Of a DNA stretch of 19,152 bases, positions 1-7,285 are shown one piece after another. The notes beneath the pieces are model-generated. The model was not told the origin of the DNA. It ran no database searches and was given only the letters and a program-made list of their open reading frames with translations. How positions within the stretch are numbered: position 1 is the first letter of the stretch; every line of letters begins with the position of its first letter. The stretch comes from an uncultured Megasphaera sp. (lineage in GTDB: Bacteria > Bacillota > Negativicutes > Veillonellales > Megasphaeraceae), in assembly GCA_900548635.1 (NCBI GenBank), contig URLP01000021.1, positions 1 to 19,152 on the forward strand. The letters run 5' to 3'. The translations under genes were made by a program, and so were the position numbers.

Positions 1-38
1 GCCCTAATCGGCGGCCCGTGCGAATCCTGTGTACAGCC
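1..38 (+). repeat. Partial REP-like hairpin element cut by the window edge
   Basis: GGCGGCCC (10-17) and the following 21 bases match the complete element at 11418-11464 at 23 of 29 aligned positions. In the 21-base tail all five differences are transitions. GCC at 1-3 can pair with GGC at 10-12 across the loop CTAATC, so the window seems to begin inside the left arm of the hairpin. The rest of the arm should read GGGCC just upstream, preceded by GTA or GTAG; this is a prediction, not something seen. No gene is visible in 1-130 apart from this element, a heptamer array and a terminator. Confidence 0.55.
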
Positions 39-66
39 TTATTCTTTGGATTTGGGTGAATCTTTC

Positions 67-101
67 GAACCACGGCAAACGCCAAACGAACCACGAAAAA
101 A
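67..101 (-). repeat. Heptanucleotide tandem array A
   Basis: Seven-base units run in phase without gaps: GAACCAC at 67 and 88, GGCAAAC at 74, GCCAAAC at 81, and a last A-rich unit at 95 that merges into the terminator stem. Read on the minus strand the units are GTGGTTC, GTTTGGC and GTTTGCC, which is the family also seen at 11391, 16787 and 18923. The array lies just beyond the terminator of nadE. Confidence 0.6.
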
Positions 102-131
102 CGCCTGCTGCAGAAACAGCAGGCGTTTTTT
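96..131. terminator. Bidirectional rho-independent terminator after nadE
   Basis: A perfect 9-bp stem, CGCCTGCTG (102-110) with CAGCAGGCG (117-125), closes a CAGAAA loop. An A-run (96-101) and a T-run (126-132) flank it, so a U-tract follows the hairpin on either strand. The nadE stop codon (131-133, minus) lies in the tract, so the element clearly ends nadE. It could also stop transcription entering from the left. Confidence 0.9.
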
Positions 132-2035
132 TACGCTTCATTTGCCAAAAGGCGTTTTTTCATTTCTAAATAGCGCGTCGTGTAATACGGCGGCAGCTGG
201 GCTTCCCGCAGGTCGTTGCCGAAGGGGCGGCGGCTGAGGGAGAGGATAGGCGGGCTCTGGATGCGTTTGGCGACGGCGAAACCGGCGATGAGACGCCACC
301 AGCGTTCCAGATCGTCGATGAAGGCCTTGGCCGTCGGGAAAAGCTGGTGCACGTCGACTTGGCAGCCGATGTTCTTTTCCAGCGTGCCGTTGATGTACCA
401 TTCGAGGATCGATTCCGGCGTGGCCCGCTGCCAGCGTTCGACGAAGGCCGCGAAGAGGTAGTCGTGGTAGGGGTAGATGATCGGGTCGCCCTGACCTTTG
501 GTGATATCCTGTTTGTCCGACAGTTCCGCACTGGGCACGATATCGATGCTGCCCTGGGGCACGACTTCGCGCTGGAAGACTTTTTCGTTGAGATAGCGTG
601 CCAGGTCGTAGACCTGATGCTTCCAGAGGTCGGCTGTCGCGGCCAGGTAGCCGGCGCTGTCGCCGTAGAGCGTGGCGTAGCCGACGGAGAGTTCTGCCTT
701 GTTGGCATTGCACGTGAAGACGCCGCCGAAAGCCGCGGCTGCAGCAGCCAGGATGCGGCTCGAACGATCACGGGCCTGGATGTTTTCTTCGATGAAACTC
801 GTCAGTTCGAGCTGGCCTTTATCTTCTCCCTTTTGACTGAGCTGGGCTTTGCCGAACTGACTGCGCGTCAGTTCCAGGCTGTCCTGGACGGGGACGACCG
901 TATAGAGGCAGCCGATGTTGTCGGCCAGCTCTTTGGCCAGGCTCTTTGTCATATCCGAGTTGTAGCAGCTCGGCATGTTGACGAGGAGAATGTTTTCCGG
1001 CGGCAGGACCGTTGCGTAGAGGGCGGCGTTGACGGCCGAGTCGATGCCGCCGGAGACGCCGATGACCACTTTGTGGACGCCGATAGCATCCATGAAGGAT
1101 TTAAGGCCGTAGTGCAGGCTGGCATAGATGTCTTCGGTCTGCGATTTGGGCGGCTGCAGGTGCGACGGCGAGACGAAGACCTGCTGTGTTTCATCGAAGT
1201 CGACGATGGCCATTTCTTCTTTGAAAGGCGTGCATTCGACGTGCTGGGCGCCGGATTTCTGGTACGTACTGCTGGCCCCGTCGAAAGTGTAGATATTCTT
1301 GCCGTTGTTCTGGATGCCTGTGCAGTTGACGTAAACCGCCGGGCAGTGGATCTTTTCGATGGCCTGGCCGAAAAGGCGGTGCCGGCGCTGGGTCTTGCCG
1401 AGCGTGAAGGGGGAATTGGAGATATTGACGAACATGTCGATGTCGTACATTTTCCCTAAGTAGCTCATGGGCTTGAAAGGATAATTTTCATCCCAGCTGT
1501 CTTCGCAGATGAGGGGCCCCATGCGGAATTTCCGGCCGTCGTCGAAGGCAATCTGGACGGGCGAAAGGAAGTCTTCCGGGAAGGCATGGCGTTCCTGGGC
1601 CACTTCGATGAGGGACGTGAAATAGCGGATGTCGCTGAATTCCCGGTAGTTGGGCAGGAGCGTCTTAATATAGAAAGGGTAGGGCGAGCGGGCCGGTGAA
1701 ATCCAGCGGCCGTTGTAGGCGATGAACATGGCGTTGTATTTCCGCGTCCGGCCATCGAGATTGACCCGGTCTGTTTCTTTGGCGACATTGCCGAAGACAA
1801 TGGCGATGCCGTCCGACAAAGCCCTGATTTCGTCGCCGAAGCGGACGCAGTCATCGATGTAGTCGGGCTGATCCCAAATATCGCCGATGAGGTAGCCCGG
1901 GATGGCCAGTTCCGGGAAGATGATCAGGTCGCAGCCGGCGGTCTTGGCATTGGCGATGAATTCTTTCATCACTGCCGTGTTCTGCCGCGGGTTGCCGGGA
2001 TGGACATTTGTCTGGGCCAGTGCTATTTTGAACAA
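131..2035 (-). CDS. nadE: Glutamine-dependent NAD+ synthetase
   Basis: Converts deamido-NAD+ to NAD+ with ATP, taking ammonia from glutamine; last step of NAD biosynthesis, cytosolic. The 634 residues hold two domains, as in the long glutamine-using NadE form. The N-terminal nitrilase-type glutaminase shows the expected triad: E42 (FPELAIPGY), K124 (before TLLPNYREF) and C177 (LICEDSWDENYP). The C-terminal synthetase domain has the ATP-pyrophosphatase loop SGGIDSA at 328-334 and the KAELSVGYATLYGD segment. The start is ATG at 2035, eight bases after AAAGGAGG (complement of 2043-2050). It is a single-gene unit, divergent from the radical SAM operon and closed by its own terminator. The 163-bp divergent gap has no clear sigma-A promoter facing nadE; an AT-rich TATATAG (minus, 2069-2063) is the best -10 candidate. 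Identity is certain. Confidence 0.97.
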   Translation of the reverse strand: MFKIALAQTNVHPGNPRQNTAVMKEFIANAKTAGCDLIIFPELAIPGYLIGDIWDQPDYIDDCVRFGDEIRALSDGIAIVFGNVAKETDRVNLDGRTRKYNAMFIAYNGRWISPARSPYPFYIKTLLPNYREFSDIRYFTSLIEVAQERHAFPEDFLSPVQIAFDDGRKFRMGPLICEDSWDENYPFKPMSYLGKMYDIDMFVNISNSPFTLGKTQRRHRLFGQAIEKIHCPAVYVNCTGIQNNGKNIYTFDGASSTYQKSGAQHVECTPFKEEMAIVDFDETQQVFVSPSHLQPPKSQTEDIYASLHYGLKSFMDAIGVHKVVIGVSGGIDSAVNAALYATVLPPENILLVNMPSCYNSDMTKSLAKELADNIGCLYTVVPVQDSLELTRSQFGKAQLSQKGEDKGQLELTSFIEENIQARDRSSRILAAAAAAFGGVFTCNANKAELSVGYATLYGDSAGYLAATADLWKHQVYDLARYLNEKVFQREVVPQGSIDIVPSAELSDKQDITKGQGDPIIYPYHDYLFAAFVERWQRATPESILEWYINGTLEKNIGCQVDVHQLFPTAKAFIDDLERWWRLIAGFAVAKRIQSPPILSLSRRPFGNDLREAQLPPYYTTRYLEMKKRLLANEA

Positions 2036-2135
2036 AGAAAAGCCTCCTTTTCATGGGGAAAACTATATACTATTTCATCTTATCATAAAAAGGGGCAGGC
2101 GAAAAGCCTGACGACGGCGGCCCTGCGGAAAAGAC

Positions 2136-2164
2136 ATGACAGAACGCCGTCCTTGCGGTATACT
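2136..2164 (+). promoter_or_regulatory. Sigma-A promoter of the radical SAM - recO operon
   Basis: ATGACA (2136-2141, five of six against TTGACA), a 17-base spacer, then TATACT (2159-2164). It lies 35 bases upstream of the first ATG (2199), with AAGAAGG at 2186-2192 as ribosome site. No other good promoter or terminator is seen before the end of recO, so it probably drives seven genes. Confidence 0.75.
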
Positions 2165-2198
2165 TAATATACATATATAAACGAAAAGAAGGTCTTCC

Positions 2199-3950
2199 AT
2201 GAAAACGCTGCTTACTATTTTGAATGCCAAGTTCATCCAGTCGTCCCTGGCCCTGCGCTGCCTGGAAACGGCCTGTGCCCATCAGGGCGTCGCCGTCTCC
2301 GTGGCGGAATACACGATCAACCAGAATGCCTACGACATCCTGCGCCACATCGCCTCCTTCAGGGCCGAGGCCATCGGCTTTTCCTGTTATATCTGGAATA
2401 TCGAGATGACCTGTCATATCATCGACCTCGTTAAAGAAGTCTTCCCGGACGTAAAGATTTTTGTCGGCGGCCCGGAAGTCTCCTATACGGCACGGCAGAT
2501 TTTAGAAGACTATCCGCATATCGACTACGTCCTCCAGGGCGAAGGGGAAGAGATGCTGCCGGCTTTCCTCAAAGAGTTGGAACGCGGCGGCGACGGGACG
2601 GATGTGCCCGGCGTCCTCGGCCGCGTCGGCGGCGTCATCAAAGGCAGCGAAGCCTTCCAGGAAGTGGCCGACCTCGACAGTCTTCCCTTTCCCTATGAAC
2701 ATCAGGACTTCCGCCAGCTCGACCACCGCATCATGTATTACGAAAGTTCCCGTGGCTGTCCCTTTCACTGCCAGTACTGCCTCTCGGGCATGAATGACCG
2801 CGTCCGCTTCCGCTCCGTGCCGCTTGTCCTCAAGGAGCTGCAGCAGTTCGTCGACGCCGGCGTCCATCAGGTGAAATTCGTCGACCGCACCTTCAACTGC
2901 AGCCCGGCCCACCACCGGCCGCTCATGGAATATATGATTTCCGTTGAAAAGCCCATCAACTTCCACCTGGAAATCGAACCGGGCGTCCTTACGGACGATG
3001 ACATTGACCTCCTGGCCAAAGCGCCGAAAGGCCGCATTCAGCTGGAAATGGGCATCCAGACGACGTATGAGCCGACGCTCCGGGCTATCCACCGCCATAA
3101 CGACTGGCCGCGCATTACGCACATCATGGAGCGCCTCGTCGCCCTCGATACGATGCACCTCCACCTGGACCTCATCGTCGGCCTGCCTTACGAAGACTAC
3201 CGCCACCTGCGCCAGTCTTTCAACGATATCTATGCCCTCAGGCCGCACAAGCTGCAGATCGGCTTTTTGAAGCTCCTCAAGGGCTCGGGCATCCGCCGCG
3301 ATTATCCCGACGACTACCGCTACGACCCGCAGGGGCCTTACGAAGTCCTGGCAACGACCTGGCTGCCTTATGAAAAAGTCGCCTATCTGAAGGTCTTCGA
3401 AGACGTCTTCGAACGGACGTATAATGCCGGGAAATTCACGTATCTCCTGAATTGGCTCGGCCGCCTGTACGCGCCGGACTATATGAGGCTCTACGAAGCC
3501 TTGACAGACGAGTGGCTGGTATTGCATAATGACCAAAAGGCCCTTTCCGATGAGAACCTTTGCCGCTTCCTCTGGCACTGCCTCGAGGGCGTCCTGGACC
3601 TTACGGCAGGGCAGAAAGCACTGGCCCGGGAGCTCCTGGCCCTGGACATGCTGACCTTTTTCCGCTTCCGCCTCCATCCGGATTTCCTCGGCTGGGCCGA
3701 AGCGCCGCGCAGCGAGACCGACGCCATCTTCCGCGACGAAGCCTGGCTGCAGCACTATCTGCCGGAGTATCATTTTACGAACTGGCGCGACGTCAAGATG
3801 CGCTGCCGCATCTGGCCGCTCAGCAGCGCCATGAAAGAAGAGCTGCGCCGCTATGAGGATATCCCTGACGACGGCGCCTATATCCTGGCAGAGAAAAAGA
3901 AAGACCGGGCCGACTGGTGCGTCATCCCGGCTAAAGGAGAAAAGAATTGA
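2199..3950 (+). CDS. B12-binding-domain radical SAM protein (DUF4080-type)
   Basis: The N-terminal ~140 residues look like a cobalamin-binding Rossmann domain, with the typical IFVGGPEVSYTA and DYVLQGEGEE segments. The radical SAM core follows with C187-x3-C191-x2-C194 (GCPFHCQYC), the 4Fe-4S ligands that cleave S-adenosylmethionine. The ~200-residue tail fits the DUF4080 region that often follows such cores. There is no DxHxxG-type B12 'base-on' histidine motif in what I read, which is usual for this class. Substrate unknown; methylation, methylthiolation or ring rearrangement are all possible. ATG at 2199 follows AAGAAGG by six bases. Its stop overlaps the next gene's TTG start (TTGA at 3947), so the two radical SAM proteins are translationally coupled and may share a pathway. 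Family call is firm, function open. Confidence 0.88.
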   Translation: MKTLLTILNAKFIQSSLALRCLETACAHQGVAVSVAEYTINQNAYDILRHIASFRAEAIGFSCYIWNIEMTCHIIDLVKEVFPDVKIFVGGPEVSYTARQILEDYPHIDYVLQGEGEEMLPAFLKELERGGDGTDVPGVLGRVGGVIKGSEAFQEVADLDSLPFPYEHQDFRQLDHRIMYYESSRGCPFHCQYCLSGMNDRVRFRSVPLVLKELQQFVDAGVHQVKFVDRTFNCSPAHHRPLMEYMISVEKPINFHLEIEPGVLTDDDIDLLAKAPKGRIQLEMGIQTTYEPTLRAIHRHNDWPRITHIMERLVALDTMHLHLDLIVGLPYEDYRHLRQSFNDIYALRPHKLQIGFLKLLKGSGIRRDYPDDYRYDPQGPYEVLATTWLPYEKVAYLKVFEDVFERTYNAGKFTYLLNWLGRLYAPDYMRLYEALTDEWLVLHNDQKALSDENLCRFLWHCLEGVLDLTAGQKALARELLALDMLTFFRFRLHPDFLGWAEAPRSETDAIFRDEAWLQHYLPEYHFTNWRDVKMRCRIWPLSSAMKEELRRYEDIPDDGAYILAEKKKDRADWCVIPAKGEKN

Positions 3951-4897
3951 ACGAACGCTATAATGTCTACTCGACGTATTTAAAAGAAACATACGGCGAA
4001 AAAGTCTATAAACTGCCCATCAGCATCCCCGACACCTGTCCCAACCGCGACGGCACGCTCGGTGTGCGGGGCTGCGCCTTCTGCGGCTCCATCGGTGCGG
4101 GCTATGAGAACCTGCCGGCCAGCGTGACCATCGGCCAGCAGATCGAGCAGAACATGGCTCACATCAAGCCGAAATACAAAGCCAATAAATTCATCGCCTA
4201 TTTCCAGAACTTTACTAATACTTACCTGCCGCCGGACCGCTTCCGGCAGTACCTGACTGCCGCCTGCCAGCCCGACATCGTGGCCTTAGCTGTAGCGACG
4301 CGGCCGGACTGCCTCAATGAGACGTATCTCGACATCATGGCAGAAATCAAAGAGAAATACGGCGTCGACATCCTCGTCGAACTGGGCCTGCAGACCGTCA
4401 ACTACAAGACCCTGGCCAAGATTAACCGCGGCCATACGGTCGCTGAATATATCGACGCCATGCTCATGCTGCGGGACTATCCCTTTAGGACCTGTACGCA
4501 CGTCATCCTCGATTTGCCCTGGGATACCACGGAAGACACGATTGAGACGGCGAAGATTATCGCCGCCCTCGGCTCGGACGAAGTCAAGCTCCATGCCCTC
4601 TATATCATCAAGAATACGGCCATGGCCGAATGGTACGCCAAGGGCGAAATCGAGCTCGTGACCTGCGAAGAATACGTGCGTCGCGTCGTGGCCTTTCTCG
4701 AATACAGCCGGCCCGACACGGTCTTCCAGCGCCTTATCGGCCGGGCCCCAAAAGAAGCGACGGACTTCGCCAACTGGGGCATGGGCTGGTGGCGCATCCG
4801 CGATATGATCGACGACGAATTGGAACGGCGCGATACGCGGCAGGGCGCACGCTGCGACTACCTGCACGGCAAAGCCGTCCGTAAATTCATGAAGTAA
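3947..4897 (+). CDS. TIGR01212-family radical SAM protein (YhcC-like)
   Basis: The 316-residue protein carries the family signature near the N terminus: C31 in DTCPNRDGT, then C43 and C46 in RGCAFC, a spaced cysteine triad unlike the compact CxxxCxxC of most radical SAM enzymes. Segments FIAYFQNFTNTY, VELGLQTVN and VILDLPWDT also fit. The role of the family is not established to my knowledge. The start is TTG overlapping the upstream stop as TTGA, after AAAGGAGA; no better start is seen before the conserved IPDTCPNRDG. A gap of 13 bases separates it from phoH, so it belongs to the same operon. Confidence 0.9.
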   Translation: MNERYNVYSTYLKETYGEKVYKLPISIPDTCPNRDGTLGVRGCAFCGSIGAGYENLPASVTIGQQIEQNMAHIKPKYKANKFIAYFQNFTNTYLPPDRFRQYLTAACQPDIVALAVATRPDCLNETYLDIMAEIKEKYGVDILVELGLQTVNYKTLAKINRGHTVAEYIDAMLMLRDYPFRTCTHVILDLPWDTTEDTIETAKIIAALGSDEVKLHALYIIKNTAMAEWYAKGEIELVTCEEYVRRVVAFLEYSRPDTVFQRLIGRAPKEATDFANWGMGWWRIRDMIDDELERRDTRQGARCDYLHGKAVRKFMK

Positions 4898-4910
4898 AGG
4901 AGCATGCATT

Positions 4911-5873
4911 TTGATAGAAAAGAAACTGCAATTTTCCGACTTGCGTGAAGCCCGGGCCGTCCTGGGCATGAAAGACGAATTCCTGAAGACGCTGCAGCGC
5001 GAATTCCCGGACTGCCGCATCGCCGTCCGCGGCGACACGGCCATGATCGTCGGCAGTGAAGAAGACGTGGCTTATGTGACGGAAGTCTTCCGCGTCCTGC
5101 GCTACCTCTTCCGGGAAAACACGTACCTCACGACCCAGCACGTCCGCTATTCGTCAAAGCTCATCAAAGAAGGCCATAAGGACGAACTGCACAGCCTCTA
5201 TGAAGATACGGTCGGCATCTCGTCGCGCGGCCGCCTGATCAAGCCGAAGACCTTGGGCCAGAAGCGCTATGTCGATTCTATCCGCAAAAATCTCGTCACC
5301 TTCGGCATCGGCCCGGCCGGCACGGGTAAGACCTACCTGGCCGTAGCCCTGGCTGCCTTTTACCTCAAGAACCGCGAAGTCGAACGCATCATCCTCACGC
5401 GGCCTGCCGTCGAAGCCGGGGAAAAACTGGGCTTTCTGCCCGGCGACCTGCAGGAAAAAATCGACCCGTACCTGCGCCCTTTGTACGATGCCCTGGCCGA
5501 CATGTTCGGCTATGACCAGTTCCAGAAGATGATCGACCGCAACATCATCGAAGTCGCGCCCCTGGCCTACATGCGCGGCCGCACCCTGGAAGAGTCGTTC
5601 ATCATCCTCGATGAAGCCCAGAACACGACGCGGGAACAGATGAAGATGTTCCTCACGCGCATGGGCAACCACTCGCGCGTCGTCGTCAACGGCGATGCCA
5701 CGCAGATCGACCTCGTCGACCGGCGCATGTCGGGCCTGACGGAAGCCGAAAAGATCCTCAAAGACGTCCGCGGCGTGGGTATGGTCTACTTCAGCGACGA
5801 AGACGTCGTCCGCCACGATATGGTAGGCCGCATCATCAGGGCCTATGAAAATTATTATAAACAGGAAAAATGA
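4911..5873 (+). CDS. phoH: PhoH-like P-loop ATPase
   Basis: PhoH/YbeZ family ATPase, usually encoded beside ybeY as here and linked to ribosome and RNA quality control. Residues 1-110 form the N-terminal region of the family. The ATPase core has Walker A GPAGTGKT (134-141), Walker B IILDEAQN (231-238) and the conserved ILTRPAVEAGEKLGFLPGD segment. 320 residues is normal. The start is TTG at 4911, supported by AAGGAG at 4897-4902 with eight bases between; there is no in-frame ATG before residue 20. The stop overlaps an ATG (ATGA, 5870-5873), but the next gene more likely starts at 5888. The HD-domain protein (YqfF/PgpH) often found between phoH and ybeY in Firmicutes is absent. Confidence 0.95.
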   Translation: MIEKKLQFSDLREARAVLGMKDEFLKTLQREFPDCRIAVRGDTAMIVGSEEDVAYVTEVFRVLRYLFRENTYLTTQHVRYSSKLIKEGHKDELHSLYEDTVGISSRGRLIKPKTLGQKRYVDSIRKNLVTFGIGPAGTGKTYLAVALAAFYLKNREVERIILTRPAVEAGEKLGFLPGDLQEKIDPYLRPLYDALADMFGYDQFQKMIDRNIIEVAPLAYMRGRTLEESFIILDEAQNTTREQMKMFLTRMGNHSRVVVNGDATQIDLVDRRMSGLTEAEKILKDVRGVGMVYFSDEDVVRHDMVGRIIRAYENYYKQEK

Positions 5874-5887
5874 TAGGAGGAATTGCC

Positions 5888-6361
5888 ATGAATATCAACA
5901 TCAACTACGAAGATCCATCGTTCCAGAAAGATGAATACGAAAAGGTCATCGACCGCGTCTGCGAAGAAGCAGCCCTGGTCTACGGCCTCGGTCCCAATGC
6001 GGAAATCAGCATCCTCTTGTGCCATAATGAATATATCCATAAACTGAACAAGCAGTACCGCAATATCGACCGGCCGACGGACGTCCTTTCCTTTGCCCTC
6101 AACGAAGGCGAAGAAGACGGCTACGACGGTCCGGACACGGCCCTTCTGGGGGACATCATCATTTCCCTGGAAAAAGTACAGGAACAGGCCGATGAATACG
6201 GCCACTCCTTTGAACGGGAACTGGCCTACCTGACCATCCACGGCATGCTGCACATCCTCGGCTATGACCACATGGAACCGGATGACAAGGCAGAAATGCG
6301 CAAAGAAGAAGAATTCATTTTACAGCGCCTCGGCTATGTCCGCGAAGGCGAAGAATTATAA
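5888..6361 (+). CDS. ybeY: Endoribonuclease YbeY (16S rRNA maturation / ribosome quality control)
   Basis: Zinc-dependent endoribonuclease acting in 16S rRNA 3'-end processing and late ribosome assessment. The diagnostic metal site is present: H118, H122 and H128 in HGMLHILGYDHM, followed by the usual downstream Met. The RNIDRPTDVLSFAL segment is also typical. The start is ATG at 5888, eight bases after AGGAGG (5875-5880). An in-frame ATG at 5870 would add six residues (MIGGIA) but overlaps the phoH stop and lies upstream of the ribosome site, so it is rejected. 157 residues is normal length. Next gene, era, starts 18 bases on. Confidence 0.96.
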   Translation: MNININYEDPSFQKDEYEKVIDRVCEEAALVYGLGPNAEISILLCHNEYIHKLNKQYRNIDRPTDVLSFALNEGEEDGYDGPDTALLGDIIISLEKVQEQADEYGHSFERELAYLTIHGMLHILGYDHMEPDDKAEMRKEEEFILQRLGYVREGEEL

Positions 6362-6379
6362 GGAGGAACAGATTTATCT

Positions 6380-7273
6380 ATGGAATCATTTAAATCGGGC
6401 TTCGTCGCCGTTGTCGGCCGCCCGAACGTCGGCAAATCGACACTCATCAACCGCATCATCAAGCACAAAGTCTCTATCGTCTCCGATAAGGCCCAGACGA
6501 CGCGCAACCGCATCCTCTGCATCCATACGGATGATGAATGCCAGATTGTCTTCCTCGATACGCCGGGCATTCATAAGCCGAAGCACAAGCTCGGGGAATT
6601 CATGGACGAAGCGGCTTATCAGTCCCTGCGCGATATCGACGCCGTCCTCTTCCTCGTTTCGGGCAATGAAAAAAAGGGCCCGGGCGACCTCTTCGTCCTG
6701 GACAAAGTGAAAGACGCCGGCGTGCCCGTCTTCCTGATCATCAATAAAGTCGACCTCATGACCAAGGAAGAAATCTTCAAGAAAATCACGGAGTATGCCG
6801 AGCTTTATCCTTTCGCCCAGATCATCCCTATTTCTGCCCTCAACGGCGACAATGTCGATGCCGTCGTGGACGAACTGAAGAAAGTCCTGCCCGAAGGGCC
6901 GAAGTATTTCCCTGACGACATGATCACGGACCAGCCCGAACGTCTCTTAGTCGCCGAAATCGTACGGGAAAAGCTCTTCCGCTGCACTCGCGACGAAGTG
7001 CCCCACGCCATCGCCGTCTATACAGAAGAAATGACGAAGCGCAGCAAGAACAAGGTCTACATCCGCGTCACGGTCTACGTCGAACGGGATTCGCAGAAGC
7101 GCATCGTCATCGGCAAGAACGGCGCCGTCCTCAAAGAAGTAGGCAACCTGGCCCGCCAGGAAATCGAAAACCTCCTCGGCTCGTCGGTCTACCTCGACAT
7201 CTGGGTCAAAGTAAAAAGAGACTGGCGCAACAAAGCAGCTGCCCTCAATGAATTCGGCTACAAGAACGAGTAG
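6380..7273 (+). CDS. era: GTPase Era
   Basis: Ribosome-associated GTPase that binds the 3' end of 16S rRNA during 30S assembly. Motifs: G1 GRPNVGKS (13-20), a Thr pair in the switch I region (KAQTTRNRI), G3 DTPG (60-63), G4 NKVD (122-125), G5 PISALNG. The C-terminal KH domain has the IVIGKNGAVLKEV signature. 297 residues is standard. AGGAGG at 6361-6366 precedes ATG 6380 by 13 bases, rather long but with no better start. Position after ybeY is conserved in Firmicutes; dgkA and cdd, common between the two, are missing here. Confidence 0.98.
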   Translation: MESFKSGFVAVVGRPNVGKSTLINRIIKHKVSIVSDKAQTTRNRILCIHTDDECQIVFLDTPGIHKPKHKLGEFMDEAAYQSLRDIDAVLFLVSGNEKKGPGDLFVLDKVKDAGVPVFLIINKVDLMTKEEIFKKITEYAELYPFAQIIPISALNGDNVDAVVDELKKVLPEGPKYFPDDMITDQPERLLVAEIVREKLFRCTRDEVPHAIAVYTEEMTKRSKNKVYIRVTVYVERDSQKRIVIGKNGAVLKEVGNLARQEIENLLGSSVYLDIWVKVKRDWRNKAAALNEFGYKNE

Positions 7274-7285
7274 GGGGCCGTGGTC

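Noticed and set aside
67..101. Possible CRISPR remnant
   Set aside because: Units are seven bases with no spacers, and no cas gene is present.
46..237. Short plus-strand frame at the left edge
   Set aside because: It runs through a heptamer array, a terminator hairpin and the antisense of nadE; no ribosome site.
347..1459. Long plus-strand open frame (370 codons) antisense to nadE
   Set aside because: nadE is certain on the other strand; the frame arises because strong third-position G/C bias removes stop codons on the opposite strand. The product has no recognisable motif.
2039..2198. Riboswitch or NAD-sensing leader upstream of nadE
   Set aside because: The 163-bp gap is shared by two divergent promoters and shows no conserved multi-stem structure that I can recognise.
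2502..3992. 496-codon minus-strand frame opposite the B12 radical SAM gene
   Set aside because: Antisense shadow; radical SAM cysteines and B12 domain establish the plus-strand gene.
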